Shown piece by piece: positions 21,725 through 33,945 of a stretch of 64,000 bases of DNA (positions within the stretch are counted from its first letter, which is position 1; every line of letters starts with the position of its first letter). Position numbers and translations under genes: made by a program. Under the pieces are notes generated by a model that saw only the letters and a list, made by a program, of their open reading frames with translations, was not told where the DNA came from and searched no databases. Source of the stretch: Heterohyrax brucei (Eukaryota; Chordata; Mammalia; Hyracoidea; Procaviidae); NCBI GenBank assembly GCA_028571685.1, contig CM053141.1, positions 744,001 to 808,000 of the forward strand. The letters run 5' to 3'.

Positions 21725-24186
21725 TATACTTTTCGTCTGAGTAAAAATGTTTTCAAATTTCTCTGGAGATTCCCTCTTTGACTCATGGATTTATTTAGTA
21801 CTGTTGCTCAATTCCTGTGTGTTTGGAAATTTTCCTGTTATCTTTCTGCTATTGATTTCTGGCCTAATTTCATCATGGTCAAGGAACACATCTGGCATGA
21901 TTTCAGCGACTTCAGGTGTGTTGGGATGTTAAGGTGTGTTCTATGCTGCAGGAGGCAGTCTCTCTTAGTTAACACACTGTGTGCACTTGCTGAGCAGAAT
22001 TTCTGTGAAGGTCGCTTAGATCCAGTTGGTGGGTGATGCTGTTCACTTTTCTATGGCCTTGCTGATTCTCTTGGTACCATTTCTAGGACAAAGGCATTTC
22101 TTCAGGACCCCACGTTAGTCCGGAGCAGTGTGGAGGACAGTTGGGTGAGTCAGGGGAGCCTTGCCGTCCTCCCAAGGTGGTGCAGGAAAATGACCCCAGT
22201 GGACTACCTTTCAATGGAAGATCAGGCCAGGGATTAGGAAGAAGGACGCCACTTGTCCCAGCTGGACTGCTTCTGCACAAGAGGAGCAGAGTGATGAGAT
22301 TACGGCTGAGAAGAAACTCATGACAGAGTTGCAACTGGCCGTACAACGAGAAATCTGCTTTCACAGACCTGTAACGACCGGTAAAGTCCAGCACCTCAGT
22401 TCTGCTCCTCTGCCTTTCTGTTGAGTTATCTAATTCTGTAATTCTATTATTAGTTTTCCAAACTTCAAATTCTTGCTGCTCTATGCTTCCTGCAGCTTGT
22501 TCAGCTTGTCATTATGCTGTGCCGCGTTTTGCCTCATCTCCTTCCTCATCTCTTAAAAAGTTCTGAATATTAATCTTTTTGTGTTCTACCTTTGATAACT
22601 CCAGGAAGTTCTCTTCCTCTGGAAAATCTGATTCTTTGTTTCAGAGCTTTCTGATGAGATCATCACCTGCCCCTCTGGGGGCTTCGGTGTGGGCTGCTGT
22701 TTCTGAGCCTTCGGTGAATTGTTGTTTATGTCACGTCTGCCTGCTGTGCTCTGGCTTCTTGCTCTAAAATGCACCGTTGACTTTTCTTACATGGACTTGG
22801 CTCAGGTGGTCAGTCTGCGGCTGTGCGGTGCAGGCCCTCGTCTGCTGTCCTAGATGGGCACGTACAGGTGTCTGGCTGCGGCTGTTGAGAAAGGCAGGGG
22901 ACGGATAGCTGTCCCTGAGTGTCTGTGCGGTTGGCGTATCCCCTTATGTTTGAATCCAGGAGACAGAAGTTTACGGCCTGACTTTCCTGCTGAGGGAACT
23001 CAACAGAAAAACAATTGTTTTCCCTTTCCCTCCCACAGCCTGAGATTGCTAAGTTGTATTCTCTCCAGTTCTCGGGGAATGGCTCAGGGCAGGTTCAGGG
23101 GTCCCACTTCCAGTACAGTTAGTGACCTCACACTCTAGAGGCCAGATCAGCACAGAGATGGGAAGGGAGAACAGCTCAGGGGGGCTTGAAGGGTCCTCCA
23201 TCAGGTTCAGTTAATGGCGTCAGTCTCTAGTGCCAGACACAGTTCAGAGAAGGGAGGGGAGAGGGCTGGGAGAAGGGAGGCAGGCCTACACTGAAGGAAA
23301 AACTGAGACTCATGCATGGTAGGTGTCATGGACTGAATTGTGTCCCCCAAAAAATATATGTAGCCATTTGCCTGGGCCACAATTCCCTGTATTCTATGAT
23401 TGTCCTCCATTTTGTGATTTTACTGTGCCGTATGTTAAAGGATTAGGGTGAGACTGTAAATCCCTTCATAAGATCACCTCCCGGCTCCACTGTAAAGGGA
23501 GTTTCCCTGGAATATGGCTTGCCCCACCCTTAATCCTCTCATCCTACAAGAGATAAAAGGAAGGGAAGCAAGCAGAGAACTGGGAACCTCACACTATCAA
23601 GAAAGCAGCACCAGGAGAAGACCTGTCCTTCAGACCTGAGGTTCCTGCACCAAGATGCTCCCTGGACAAAGACTGATGCAACACCAGACTTTCCTCCAGA
23701 GCCAACAAGGGGAAAGCCTGCCTTGGAACAGACATCCTGAGTTTGGACTTGAAGCCTACTGGAGTGTGTAAGAATAAACTTTTCTTTGTTAAGCCATCCA
23801 CTCTGGTATTTCTGTTAGAGCAGCCCTAGCTGACTAAACAGTAGGTTGCATGCAAAGACAGCTTTTGACGATCTGGTGCTGTCCCTCACTGGCTCCAGGG
23901 GTGCGAGCGGACTCTCCAGATAGTCCCCTCCAGTCAGGGGAACGCCCACCAGCCTCCATGCTGGGCCCATGACATGGCAACCACAGCCACTTATCAGCAG
24001 GTCGGGTCTGTGGAATCCTATGTACTCCAGCACTATTGTCCCTTCTCCTTTTCTCAGTCCAGTTTCTCAACTTTCCCTTCAGTGTTCGGGGTTCCTAGGA
24101 TGTCGTATGATTCATTTGTTCTTTGGGGTCTTTGTTGTTGATGGGGTCACAGGAAGTGTCCAACTATTCCGCCATCACGGCCCCAG
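21725..24186 (-). mobile_element. L1 relic from ORF2 to 5' end
   Basis: Around 21760-22075 the reverse strand matches L1 ORF2 (GTGTTTGGAAATTTTCCTG, GATTTCTGGCCTAATTTCATC, then a TTAGATCCAGTTGGTGGGTG block). 22400-22780 is ORF1-like, rich in glutamate/lysine codons on the minus strand. 23850-24186 resembles an L1 5' end, with GGCCGTGATGGCGGAATAG on the minus strand. The MaLR LTR at 23324-23840 interrupts it. Middle segments are weakly preserved. Confidence 0.6.
23324..23840 (+). mobile_element. MaLR-type solo LTR with exact target duplication
   Basis: The reference copy for this family here: 517 bp, TGTCATGGACTGAATTGTG … AGCTGACTAAACA, flanked by GTAGG at 23319-23323 and 23841-23845. A 5-bp duplication and TG…CA ends identify it as an LTR of an ERVL-type element; the ends resemble MST/MLT1 MaLR LTRs. 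AATAAA lies at about 23771, near the 3' end. No internal sequence. Confidence 0.92.
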
Positions 24187-24421
24187 CTCCATATGCTGCC
24201 TCTTGAAATGGTTGAATATCTACCAGTTCTTTTTGTTATGACTGTATTCCTTCCATCTTCTTTTGATGCTTCCTGTATCATTTAATACACTTCCTGTAGA
24301 ATCCTTTGCTATTGCAACTCGAGGCTTGAATATCTTCTTCAGTTCTTTCAGTCTGAGAAACACAGAGCGTATTCTTCTCATTTGACTTGATATTTTCCAA
24401 CTCTTTGCACATGTCATGGTA

Positions 24422-24930
24422 CCTGATTATTTTTGGTCTCATTTGGGAGGTATAGACTGCGCAGGTGTGTGATTTCAACAGGACAGAACTACATGCCACA
24501 TTGCAAGTAAAACAATCGACTTATTGAAGGAGAAGTTTGAAGTTTGAAGTCTTCGTCATCTCACATGGTAGTGATGTTAACTGGCCACCAGTATTATGTG
24601 ACTTACTGCCTTTAGATTACTTTTTATGGGGTTATGCTAAATCTCAGGTTTATGCCAATCAACCACAAGCAATTGATGATCTAAAGAAACAACATCACAT
24701 GTGTCATTTGTGAAATTCAGCCCACTTTATGTGAGACTGTCATTGAAAATTGTGCATCCTGAGTGCAAGCCACCAAACAGAGCTGCAGGGGACATTTACC
24801 AAAAGTTCTTTTTCACACATAATGCAATCAAATGTGCTTCAAAATAAGAAAAGAATTAAAACTGTACCATTGATACAACTTGTTTTATTCCAGTTCAAAG
24901 ATAAGACACTCTTATTGGAAGACCCTTTAG
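24422..24930 (+). mobile_element. Tc1/mariner-superfamily element, internally deleted
   Basis: RTE sequence is continuous across this 509-bp block when it is removed, and TA flanks it at 24420-24421 and 24931-24932, as for Tc1/mariner insertion. At 24480-24800 the plus strand encodes, with breaks, an 'ATCHIASKTIDLL…' segment, a 'DYFLWGYAKSQVYANQPQ' C-terminal block and a 'CRGHLPKVLFHT' end, typical of a mariner-related transposase. The N-terminal half is missing. Confidence 0.8.
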
Positions 24931-25364
24931 TATTTTACTTTGTCTTCTTGAGCAGCCCTTTGAAATCTTCTGTTCAGCTCTTTTACTTCATCATTTCTTT
25001 TGCTTTAGCTACTCAACGTTCAAAGGCAAGTTTCAGAGTCTCTTCTGGCATCCAATTTGGTCTTTTCAATGACCTTTTGCTTTCTTTATGTACGCCGTCC
25101 TTGATGCCACTTCATAACTCATCTGGTCTTCTGTCATTAGTGTTCAACTCATCGAATCTATTATTGAGATGGTCTCTAAACTCAGGAGGGATATACTCAA
25201 GGTCATATTTTGGTTCTGGCAGACTTGTTCTAATTTTCTTCAGTTTCAATTTGAACTTGCATATGAATAATTGATGGTCTGTGCATTGTACTTCAGAATA
25301 GATCTTGAAATGTTCTTTTTGATGATGCTTGCAGCACTGTTCTTCTTCAAGCTGTGATTCCTGG

Positions 25365-25886
25365 TGTTTTAGCCAGCTAGGGCTGCTCTAACTGAAATAC
25401 CACAGAGCGGATGGCTGTAACAAAGGAAGGTTTATTCTTATACAGTCTGGTAGGCTACAAGTCCATAGTCAAGGTGTCTGCTCCAGGGGAAGGCTTTCCC
25501 CCTTGTTGGCTCTGGAGGACAGTCCAGTATAGCATCAGTCTTTGTCTAGGGAGCATCTTGGCGCAGAAACCTCAGGTCTTAAGGATGCCCTTTTCTCCCG
25601 GTGCTGCTTTCTTGATGGTAAGAGGTTCCCAATTCTTGGCCTGCTTCTCTTTCCTTTTATCTCTTGCAGACTGAAAGGATTAAGGGTAGGTCAAGCCATA
25701 CTCCAGGGAAATTCCTTTTACAGTGGAGCAGGGAGGTGATCTTATAAAGGGGCTTACAGTCCCACCCTAATCCTTTAACATACAGCATAGGAAAACCACC
25801 AAATGGAGGACAGTCACAAGATACTGGGAATCATGGCCCAGCCACGTGGCTGCACCTATTTTGGGGGGCGAATTCAATCCGTGACA
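25365..25886 (-). mobile_element. MaLR-type solo LTR with exact target duplication
   Basis: Minus-strand LTR of 522 bp. CCTGG flanks it at 25360-25364 and 25887-25891. RTE sequence is interrupted exactly here, so the LTR is younger than the RTE copy. Confidence 0.92.
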
Positions 25887-26454
25887 CCTGGCGTGGTAGG
25901 CCACATGATTATCTAATCTGAAATGGCCAGCACTGGGCTCGCTCAGTTTGCTAATGCCTGGGATGTTGGCGTTTATGTGTTCCATTTGATTTTGATGATT
26001 TCCAGTTTTCTTAGATTCACACTTTTGTATGTTCTGTCTTCTGATTACTAGTGGATGTTTGCAGTTGTTTCTTCTCATTTTGAGTCATGTCACACCAGCA
26101 AATGAAGGCCCCCAAAGCTTGACTCCATCTGCCTCATTAAGGCTGACTCTACTTTGAGGAGGTAGCTCTTCAGTTATCTGAGTGCCTTCCGTCCTGGGAG
26201 GTGCATCCTCCAGCACTATGTCAGACACTGTTCCACGGCCACTTACGATGTTTTTGCTGGTAATTCTTTGCAGAAGTAGACCATTGGAACCTTCTTCCTA
26301 GTCCATCTTAGCCTGGAAGCTCAGCTAAACCTGTCCACCATGGGTGACCCTGCTGGAATCTCAATGCCAGGGACATGCCTTCCAGCATCACAGCAATACT
26401 CAAGCCCCACAGCACAACAGACTGACAGACACAGGGGGTCGTTGCCTCCGGTAA

Positions 26455-26900
26455 GTCTTTATTTTCACAGTCTTTTTTTGCCTTATATTAAACATGTTAT
26501 ACCAGTTTTTCTTTGTTAGTATTTGTTTAGAATGTCTTGCTTTCAAACTTCTACATCTTAAACATGTTCATGAGTTGTCTTTTTAAAAAATCTATTGTCT
26601 TTTTATTGGTGCATTTAATGCATCGCATTTAGTGTAATCATGACTATATTTCTGTGTGTGTGTGCGTGCTTTCTGTTATTTTTTCCGAGTCTTTACCCTC
26701 TTCTTTCTTGACTTCTCTGGGTTGAATTTTTCCTCCCTCCTCCCTCCACATTATCTAGGCATGATACACTTTTTTCCTATTGCTTCAGCAGTTACCCTGT
26801 GCGCTTTTAACATATACCCTTAATTTATCAAAGCTTTGAGTTACTTATATTTAACTCTTTTTCAAAAACGCTTTATTTTGCTTAAATTCTCAAGCCTTTC
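26455..26900 (-). mobile_element. L1 ORF2 fragment
   Basis: The block TTATTGGTGCATTTAATGC followed by CATTTAGTGTAATCATGAC resembles the reverse complement of a conserved L1 ORF2 C-terminal stretch (TTGG-GCATTTA-TCCATTTACATT). AT-rich and frame-broken. Boundaries are approximate. Confidence 0.5.
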
Positions 26901-28139
26901 TTTTATTTCTGGAAATAAATTAACCAACTATCATGAGGCTCATGTGTCGTTACAAGGTCTTAAGGGGCTGAGCCCCTCAGCCCTCATGAAAAGCCAGTGG
27001 TTCCCCTCTGTGGCCCACTTTCATTAAGTCCATAGTGTTTGTGGAAATCAAAGTGTAAAATCTCTGGTTTTAAAATCAGGAAAGAACTTAGAAACTGATA
27101 ATGAGAAAAACTGCCATGTAAGAATTCTCACGTGGGGAGTAGAGTCAAGGTGGCAGACTAGACACACATCTCCTTAACTTACTCCCAAAACTAAGGCCAG
27201 TATCGATAATTAACGGAGCCTTCTGGACACCCAGTGAGCCCTAGGACACGACATAGGGCTGTCATTTTGGACTACATGCCACTGAACTGAAACTTCTTCT
27301 CTTTTGCTGACCCCTACACTTGTTGAGTGTCTGGCTCTCAGGGACTGAAGGTAACTACCAGCTTTAACTTTTTTTCCTTTTTGTTAGCCTGTGGCAGTGA
27401 TTGGGCTTAACTGGCAGCAAAGTTCTGCCACACTGCTGACGTGACCAGCAAGTGGAATAGCCACACTTTGAGAGCCCGGCTCTGGACTCTGAGGACCACT
27501 ACCTCTCTACGCCTCTTTCCAAACCTCTGCCATTGATCTGGCTATTTCCTAGCAGGCAGGAGAGTCTCTGCAGGACCATCTTGTCCAACTGGGAGGTAGA
27601 GCTACCCAAATGGAGGTCTCATTGGGGGCTAATTCCCAGGCTAGGAGACAGTGCCATCCTGGGGAGTGCTTCCCCAGAAGAAAAGCTGTGTTTAGCAATT
27701 ACCTTTTGGGTAGGGCCTGGCACCTGATGACAGCAGGACAATAGCCTGTCCATACTTTGAACTAGATCACAGCATCTAGGGATGGATATAGAGGTGCCTC
27801 CATTGCCAGCTGGAAAGAGGGCTTGCACACCTGACAGTATGACTATTTGTGGAAGCTGTCAGATAGCTTTTACCTTTCAGAATAAGACTATCTACAGAAA
27901 TAACTGTGGTGCAGCCTGATGGCATCTCTTCCAGTCTTGACCGACCCAAAACATAGGGTCAGTTGACGGCCTCCCAGTGACTCCCTAAGTAGGGCCATGG
28001 CTTTGCCAGCCAGGAGGCGGAGCCTGCTACCACAGAGAATCCACTGCGCCCAGTCACTGGAGTATACAGAGGTCACTGGTGATCAACTTCTACTTCAGCT
28101 CCTATTAAGGCAACACCAGAGAAGCTAAACAACCCCTAG

Positions 28140-29101
28140 ATGCCCAAAAAGCAACAGACCCTGGCCTGACACTTAAGGAAAAATCCAACCATGGCTCCAG
28201 AAAGCCTGAAAAAGAAAGAATCAAAGAACTTCCCACATGAAGAAGCTTTTGTGAAACTTTTGGAGGCTGAGTACAAAAGAATTATATAGAGACCCCTCCT
28301 AAACATTATACAAAATTTAGTAGACCAAAATGAAAAATTAAGCAAGATGTTCAAACTGATGGAACTCCAGCACTCTGAAACCCAACAAATCAACAGCAAA
28401 ACTAAAGGACTGGAAAGCTCTATTCAAAACCAAGAGAACGGAACTGAACAAATGGAAAACAGACTTTCTGACTTGGGAGACAGAACTACTGACACCAGCA
28501 TTTTTGAGGAGAAATCAGAGAAAACACACAAGAAAAATAAAGAAGAATTAAGAAACATGTGGGACTGTATCAAGAGGAACAATCTATGATTAACTGGAGC
28601 TCCTGAACAGGAAGGCACACCTGAAAACATAGAGGGGATTGTTGTTGACTTGCTGACTTGTTGACTTCCCAGAAATTATGAAAGAAGAGAACATAGATAT
28701 CCAAGATGCATATTGATTGCCATACAATATAGACCCCATAAGAAAGACTCCAAGACATGTTATAATCAAACTTAACAAAATGAAACATAAGCAGGAACTC
28801 CTAAAGGCAGTGAGACTCAAAGCAAAGCTAACATTCAGAGAGAAGCCCTGTACTGCAGGCTTTTGTCTGACTTCTTGGCAGAAACCAAGTTGGCATGGAG
28901 ATAGCAGGGTGGCACATTCAAAGCCCTAAGGAGAAAAACTTCCAACCAAGAATTATATATCCTGCAAAACTGTCTTTCAAATATGAAAATGAAATTAAGA
29001 CCTTCACAAATAAACAGAAACTAAGAGACTTTGTAAAAACCAAACCAAAGCTACAAGAAATACTGAAAGAAGCTCTTGGCTTAGAAGAACAAAACCATTA
29101 A
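28140..29101 (+). pseudogene. L1 ORF1p pseudogene
   Basis: ATG at 28140 opens MPKKQQTLA, then a stop. The coiled-coil part lies at 28347-28589 (heptad-like LESSIQNQENGTEQMENRL), then RHVIIKLNKMKHKQELLKAV of the RRM, and after a frame change KEKNFQPRIIYPAKLSF and FTNKQKLRDFVKTKPKLQEI of the C-terminal domain. These are the conserved L1 ORF1p landmarks. At least three lesions break the frame. About 300 bp separate it from the ORF2 start, the normal L1 arrangement. Confidence 0.92.
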
Positions 29102-29396
29102 CTCTATATTTTAGGAGACAATGAAGGACACATCATCCAGAAACCTAGTCAGTTAGGGAAGTCACAAAACCCCAACCAAAGCTATAATACTAAAAGAAGT
29201 GATCCAGGGATTATATCATGAAAACTATGATACCATCACATTAAAAAGAGGGATATACTATAGTAGCTATAGTCTGTCCAGAGGGAGAGGAAGTTAATAA
29301 GATGTTTAGAAGTTAACATTGGGTTTAAATATACATTATTAAGGGGGATCCTAGGGGTAACCAGCAACAGAGAAAACATCAACACAAAAATAAATG

Positions 29397-29660
29397 CAGC
29401 AAAATGACAGCACTAGACACCTATCAATAATTACATTGAAGGTAAATGGACTGAACGTTCCAGTAAAGAGACAACGAGTGACACCTTGGCTCAAAAGACA
29501 CGATCCATCTATGTGCTGCCTGCAAGAAACTCACCTTAGATTTAAAGATATGAACAAACTGAAAATTAAAAGATGGAATAATATATACCAAGCTAACAAT
29601 ATACGAAGAAGAGCAGGTGTGGCAATACTAATCTCGGATGAAATAGATTATGTAGAAAAA
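29397..29660 (+). pseudogene. L1 ORF2p N-terminal fragment (endonuclease start)
   Basis: The frame from 29394 reads into the AP-like endonuclease N-terminus: LKVNGLNVPVKRQRVTPWLK, then CCLQETHL containing the metal-binding glutamate, and AGVAILISDEIDYVEK. It stops at 29661 where sequence jumps towards the 3' UTR. The other endonuclease residues, reverse transcriptase and cysteine-rich domain are all lost. Confidence 0.9.
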
Positions 29661-32600
29661 TAAAAGGTTAATAAAGACACAGAAGACCTTATTGTGACAA
29701 TTAACTAACTAGAGCTGACTGACATATGCAGAACTTTCTATCCATCACGTAGAGTGAAATTAGTCAGCAGCACAAGGACAAATATGGTATGAGACCCCTA
29801 CTTTAAGTACTTGAAAACTGACTCACGTACAGAAGAAAAGACTCTTTGACAGCTGCAAGGGAGGAGAGGGAGGGATGGAGAAGGCTGCTTATAGATTAGA
29901 TAGTTGATAGAAATTTGGGTGAAATCAGTGACAGCACACATTAGAAAGAAGATCCACTTAACTGGACTTCCACATAAGCTGAAAACTCTTCCAATCTTAA
30001 CCCAACAGGTAAGGACAGAGTAGCAGGGGTGGGTGTCCAGGAATCATGTTCTCAGAGGACATCCAGGCCAATGGGCATAACTAGCCTACTGCTAAGAGAG
30101 TCCTCTCCACCTCGTATGGTGAGTGGTGTCTGGGGTCTTAAAAGCTAGCAAGCTGCCATCTGAGGTATGCCAACTGGTCCCAACTCATCTGGAACAGATG
30201 ATCACCAAGGACAAAAATGACGTGAAGGAAAGAGAACCCAGAAGACAGAAGGACCATGTGAATGGCTGACTACATCAACATGCAACCAGAAGAACCAGAT
30301 GGTACCCGGCCACCTCCAGTGACAGCTGTGATGGGGCTCACAAAGTTGAGTCCTAGGGGCAATACGAGAATAAGAAGGGGTGCACCCTGATAACTCCGCT
30401 AAAAGACCACAACTGATGGTCCGATAGCCTAGGGGTTCCCCTGGGAGCATGGCCCCTAGACCTGAAGCTGCCCCTAATCATAAATCACTACTGAGATCAA
30501 CTCCTTGGACAGGAATGGATTGGACTCAGTGACACATAGAGACCATATCGTGTGTGCACTTTATGGTTCTATGTATCTACAGGATGTCACCCCACTGGCC
30601 TCTTAGTAGAGAGGATTGGAGAGGGTAGAGAAGAGGTGACAGGGGTTTGTTAAGAGGATATGTCTTGTATAGAACAGAAAGGAGGAGTGTGCTGTCACCA
30701 AGCAAGGAGAGCAATAGGAGCTGCACACAGGCGGGCATGCAAATTTAAACCGGATTGTACACTTTCATGCAATCACAATAAACAAAAAAAAATGTTTTTT
30801 TAAAAAGGATTTTCATGTGATTATTCTACTAATCTAATTTCTTTCATCAAAACAGGTAATTTCAATATTAGACAGTATTTTCGGTGGTGTGCGGGTGGAA
30901 CAAGCGGGCGACACGCAGCGGTTTTCTTCCTCACTCACCCTCCCCTTTCTGGGTCCTGTAGCTGGAGAGAGCTGGCTGCCACGGTATTTTTTGCTCAGTG
31001 CCTCTTGGCATTCCCACATTTGTGGCCTCGCTAGCTTTAAGTCCACTATTTACTACCTGAAGGTCACCAGTAGAGGAGCTTCTCGGGGAGGACTCTGAGG
31101 TCAGGGAGGGTGTGGAGCCCTCTCCTCAGTTCCGAGTTACACACCAGACTTTAAGCGATAATGCACACAAAGTATCTTGAGGAGGAAGATGTGTGACGCA
31201 CACGTTCCTACTGCCCAGCTGACGGGTGACGGGACAAGCCCAGAGATTCTACCCCGAGGAGTTGAGACAGGAGAAGGTAAAAGCTGTGTGGTGGCTGAGA
31301 AGCCCGTCCTTTGGGAAAAAGTCACACCTGACCACCGACGAGACTTCAGCGCGGCCTGGGTGTATGAGGAGGGTGCAGCTGCTTCTCACGACAGAGGACG
31401 TGAGGAGAGGGGCCGCCTTGCTGTCCCCGCCACCGTGCGTGAGTCTGCCTCACTCATAGAGGACAGGGTCTGTGCCTCCACTGGGGCCCTGCCTGCCTTG
31501 GCACCCATGGGTGCGGACTCCAGGATGTGAGTGCAGATGAAGGTTCCAGTTACAGGGCTGAAGGCCCAGAGGAGCAGAGCCGGGAGCAGATCCCCATATG
31601 ACCAGCACTGACGTCACCAGTGATCTCCCCCTTGGAAAATGAACACTGATGCTGTGGTCAGGCGTCCCCGTGGCTCCAGGACCACCGCATCCATGGGGTC
31701 AATCACAAACCCACGCCCTAACCCCGAGGCCTGACCAGTCCCTCATGGCTGTGTGGCTCAGAGGCCTTTGGCAAGAGGAAGAACACTTGCCCTCCCTCCT
31801 CGTCACAGAGTCCCTCACTCCCAGGCTCCTCTCTGATCTCTGAATCCCTTCTGTGATCTAGGCCTGACAACCCAGGGTTCTGTGGGTGTCCCATGGCCAG
31901 GTCGGGCAGCACAGGCCAGCTGAGTGGAGGCGTGGGCAGGGTCCCCAGATACGGTTGAGTCATCGGGTCATAAGATGACTACACTGTGGCTCACACACGC
32001 TCCAGACATGCACAGTGGGAGACCGAGGCCCTTAGCCCAGCTGAAGGGCTCAGACCTGCCGGTGCTTCCAGAGACCTGCCCCCATCAGGGCTCTGACCTG
32101 CGAGTACCTGGAACCCTTTGGGGACAGCTCCCCTACACACACCTCTCCGCAGGACAGCCCAGGGACTGCTGACCACCGTGCAGGTACAGGACTGCAGGAG
32201 ATGCAGGAAGGAGAGCCTTGTGCCGTGTCCCCACAGGACCCTCTGGGTGACCCTGGAAGGAGCCCTCAAAGTTAGGCAGAAGTAAGGCTGAGGAACGCGT
32301 GGCTCTGCTCTGTGCTGGAATGGCCAGGGCCAGGCCATGTGCCTTGAAGAGCACTGAGCCCTCCTCACCTGGCAGATTCGGTAGGCAGAGGTCCTCCGGA
32401 CGTCCCTGTGCCTGTCCATAACAACGGTATTTTACAAACAAGTGTGCATGCCTCCGCTGCACTGGCTTTCCTGAGATGCCGTCCCTGTCACTGGTCGTCT
32501 GGGACCAGTGGAGGCCGGCAGAGCAGCCACGCCCGGCCGGAGACCTCCAGTGCGGCATTTTAGTTCCCACACTGGAAGCCCCCGTGAGGGGCCTGTGGTT

Positions 32601-32807
32601 GGCTTCGGTGCCTGATGGTCACTCAGCCGCAGCAGGCCCATACCAGCCACCCAGTGTCCTGTCAGGAGTGGACCTTGTTCGTTCCCAGGCTCCAGGTCAG
32701 CTTCCAGGCCCTGATGGCTGGGTTGCTGCCTCTGGTCCCTTGTAGCATCTGTCTCCTCAGGCTTTGGAGTGGCTAAGTCTCAGTCCATCTCCTCTCCAAG
32801 GCCTCTG

Positions 32808-32858
32808 TACACACACACACACACAGTCACACACGTGAACACGCACACACAGATGCAC
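32808..32858. repeat. (CA)n-rich simple repeat
   Basis: Interrupted CA dinucleotide run with CACACG and CACACAGATG breaks. Confidence 0.9.
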
Positions 32859-33854
32859 ACGTGTCTGATGTAACTCACCAGGCTCTCAGAAGACCACTTT
32901 CTGTTGCAAACACAGGCTTGGTTTCAGGATCGTACCGCTGTCCCGGCTGTCTTCTGCTGTCACAGGGAAGTGGTCTTCCGTCCTGGCACAGCCCCACCTG
33001 GAGAGGTGGTCACGGGGCTGGCTGCCCCTCTGCCTCTGTACCACTGCTCTCCTTGGCCCTCTTCTGCTACTGACCCTCCCCAGCCACGGGCCCCCTCCCT
33101 GTCACCATCCACCCACTGGCTGTCCTTCCTACATCCGGCTTCACCTTGCCTGCACCCTGCACCCTTCCTGCAGCCACCTGGGGCATCTTCTCTAGGGCTC
33201 CCAGAGCCCCTGAGTGAACTCCAAGTCGGCCTCCCTCTGCCGTCCTGGGGCCTCCGCAGCTGCTCACTCCATCCTCGCTTCCAGGCTGCGGTCCCCCAGC
33301 TCCCCACAATGCTAACTGGGTGACGGTTGGTCTCTGGCTGACCCTGCTCATGGCCACTCATGCTCCCGTCTCAGTGTGCTCTGGCTGAACCCATGGAGCC
33401 AGGGACGGAGACCCCATGGGAGAGTGGATCCTTCCCCACGAGCCCTGCACCCGGGCCTCAGGACCGTGGTTTGGGGTCAGTCAGAAGCGGGATGAGACCT
33501 AAAGTCCTGAGGGAGAGAACAAGGGGGGCAGTGGGCAAACCAGAGTGCCAGGACATGAGGACACAGCCGAGGGACGCCTTTGATTTCCTTCTCTGTTTCA
33601 AGACCCAAATTTCCTGTTTCCAGAAAAAGGTGTGAGTGACCACCAGCTCAGATGCTTATGTGCCATCTGTCCCGTTACTGGCTCACTCACCTGCGGCTCC
33701 TTCACTGACTCGTTGACTGTCATTCATCCCCTGCTGTCACCGACTTGACTCCTCACACACTCACTCGCGTCCCCGCTCTCACCGACGCGCTGGCACACAC
33801 TCTCACAGTCACACGCCCTCTCTCCCGCACACTTTCTCGTTGTCTCGACTGCTG

Positions 33855-33945
33855 CTCTCTCCCTGCCTCCCCGTCTCAGTCCCTGCACCCCTCCCTCCCT
33901 CTCTCCCTCTCCCTCCCTCCCTCTCTCACTCACTGGGCCCTCACT
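33855..33945. repeat. (CTCCCT)n-type polypyrimidine tract
   Basis: The plus strand is almost pure C/T, with repeated CCTCCCTCTCTCC units. It could form triplex or strand-slipped structures. Confidence 0.85.

Larger units (their letters stand above)
24187..26438 (-). mobile_element. RTE-clade LINE relic, 5' half
   Basis: From right to left on the minus strand: the 5' end near 26438, 5' region 25892-26438, endonuclease-region remnants, and linker/RT-upstream sequence down to 24187. Two younger elements split it: a mariner-like element at 24422-24930 and a MaLR LTR at 25365-25886. Around 25275-25290 sequences normally far apart in this family are joined, so an internal deletion removed much of the endonuclease. 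It complements the 3' relic at 7337-8637 but is a different copy. Confidence 0.85.
27135..30804 (+). mobile_element. L1 element with internal ORF2 deletion
   Basis: A whole L1 insertion, 5' UTR to poly(A). It is bounded by AAGAATTCTCACGTG (27120-27134) and AAGGATTTTCATGTG (30805-30819), a 15-bp target duplication with three mismatches. 5' UTR 27135-28139; ORF1 28140-29101; ORF2 start 29397-29660; 3' UTR from about 29740 with a GGGTCTTAAAAGCTAGCAAG block; end AATAAACAAAAAAAAA near 30775-30791. The entire reverse-transcriptase region is missing, so the ~3.7-kb copy is about half full length. Nonautonomous and dead. Confidence 0.9.

Noticed and set aside
28140-29101. Functional L1 ORF1
   Set aside because: An in-frame stop follows nine codons after the start and further frame breaks occur in the RRM region.
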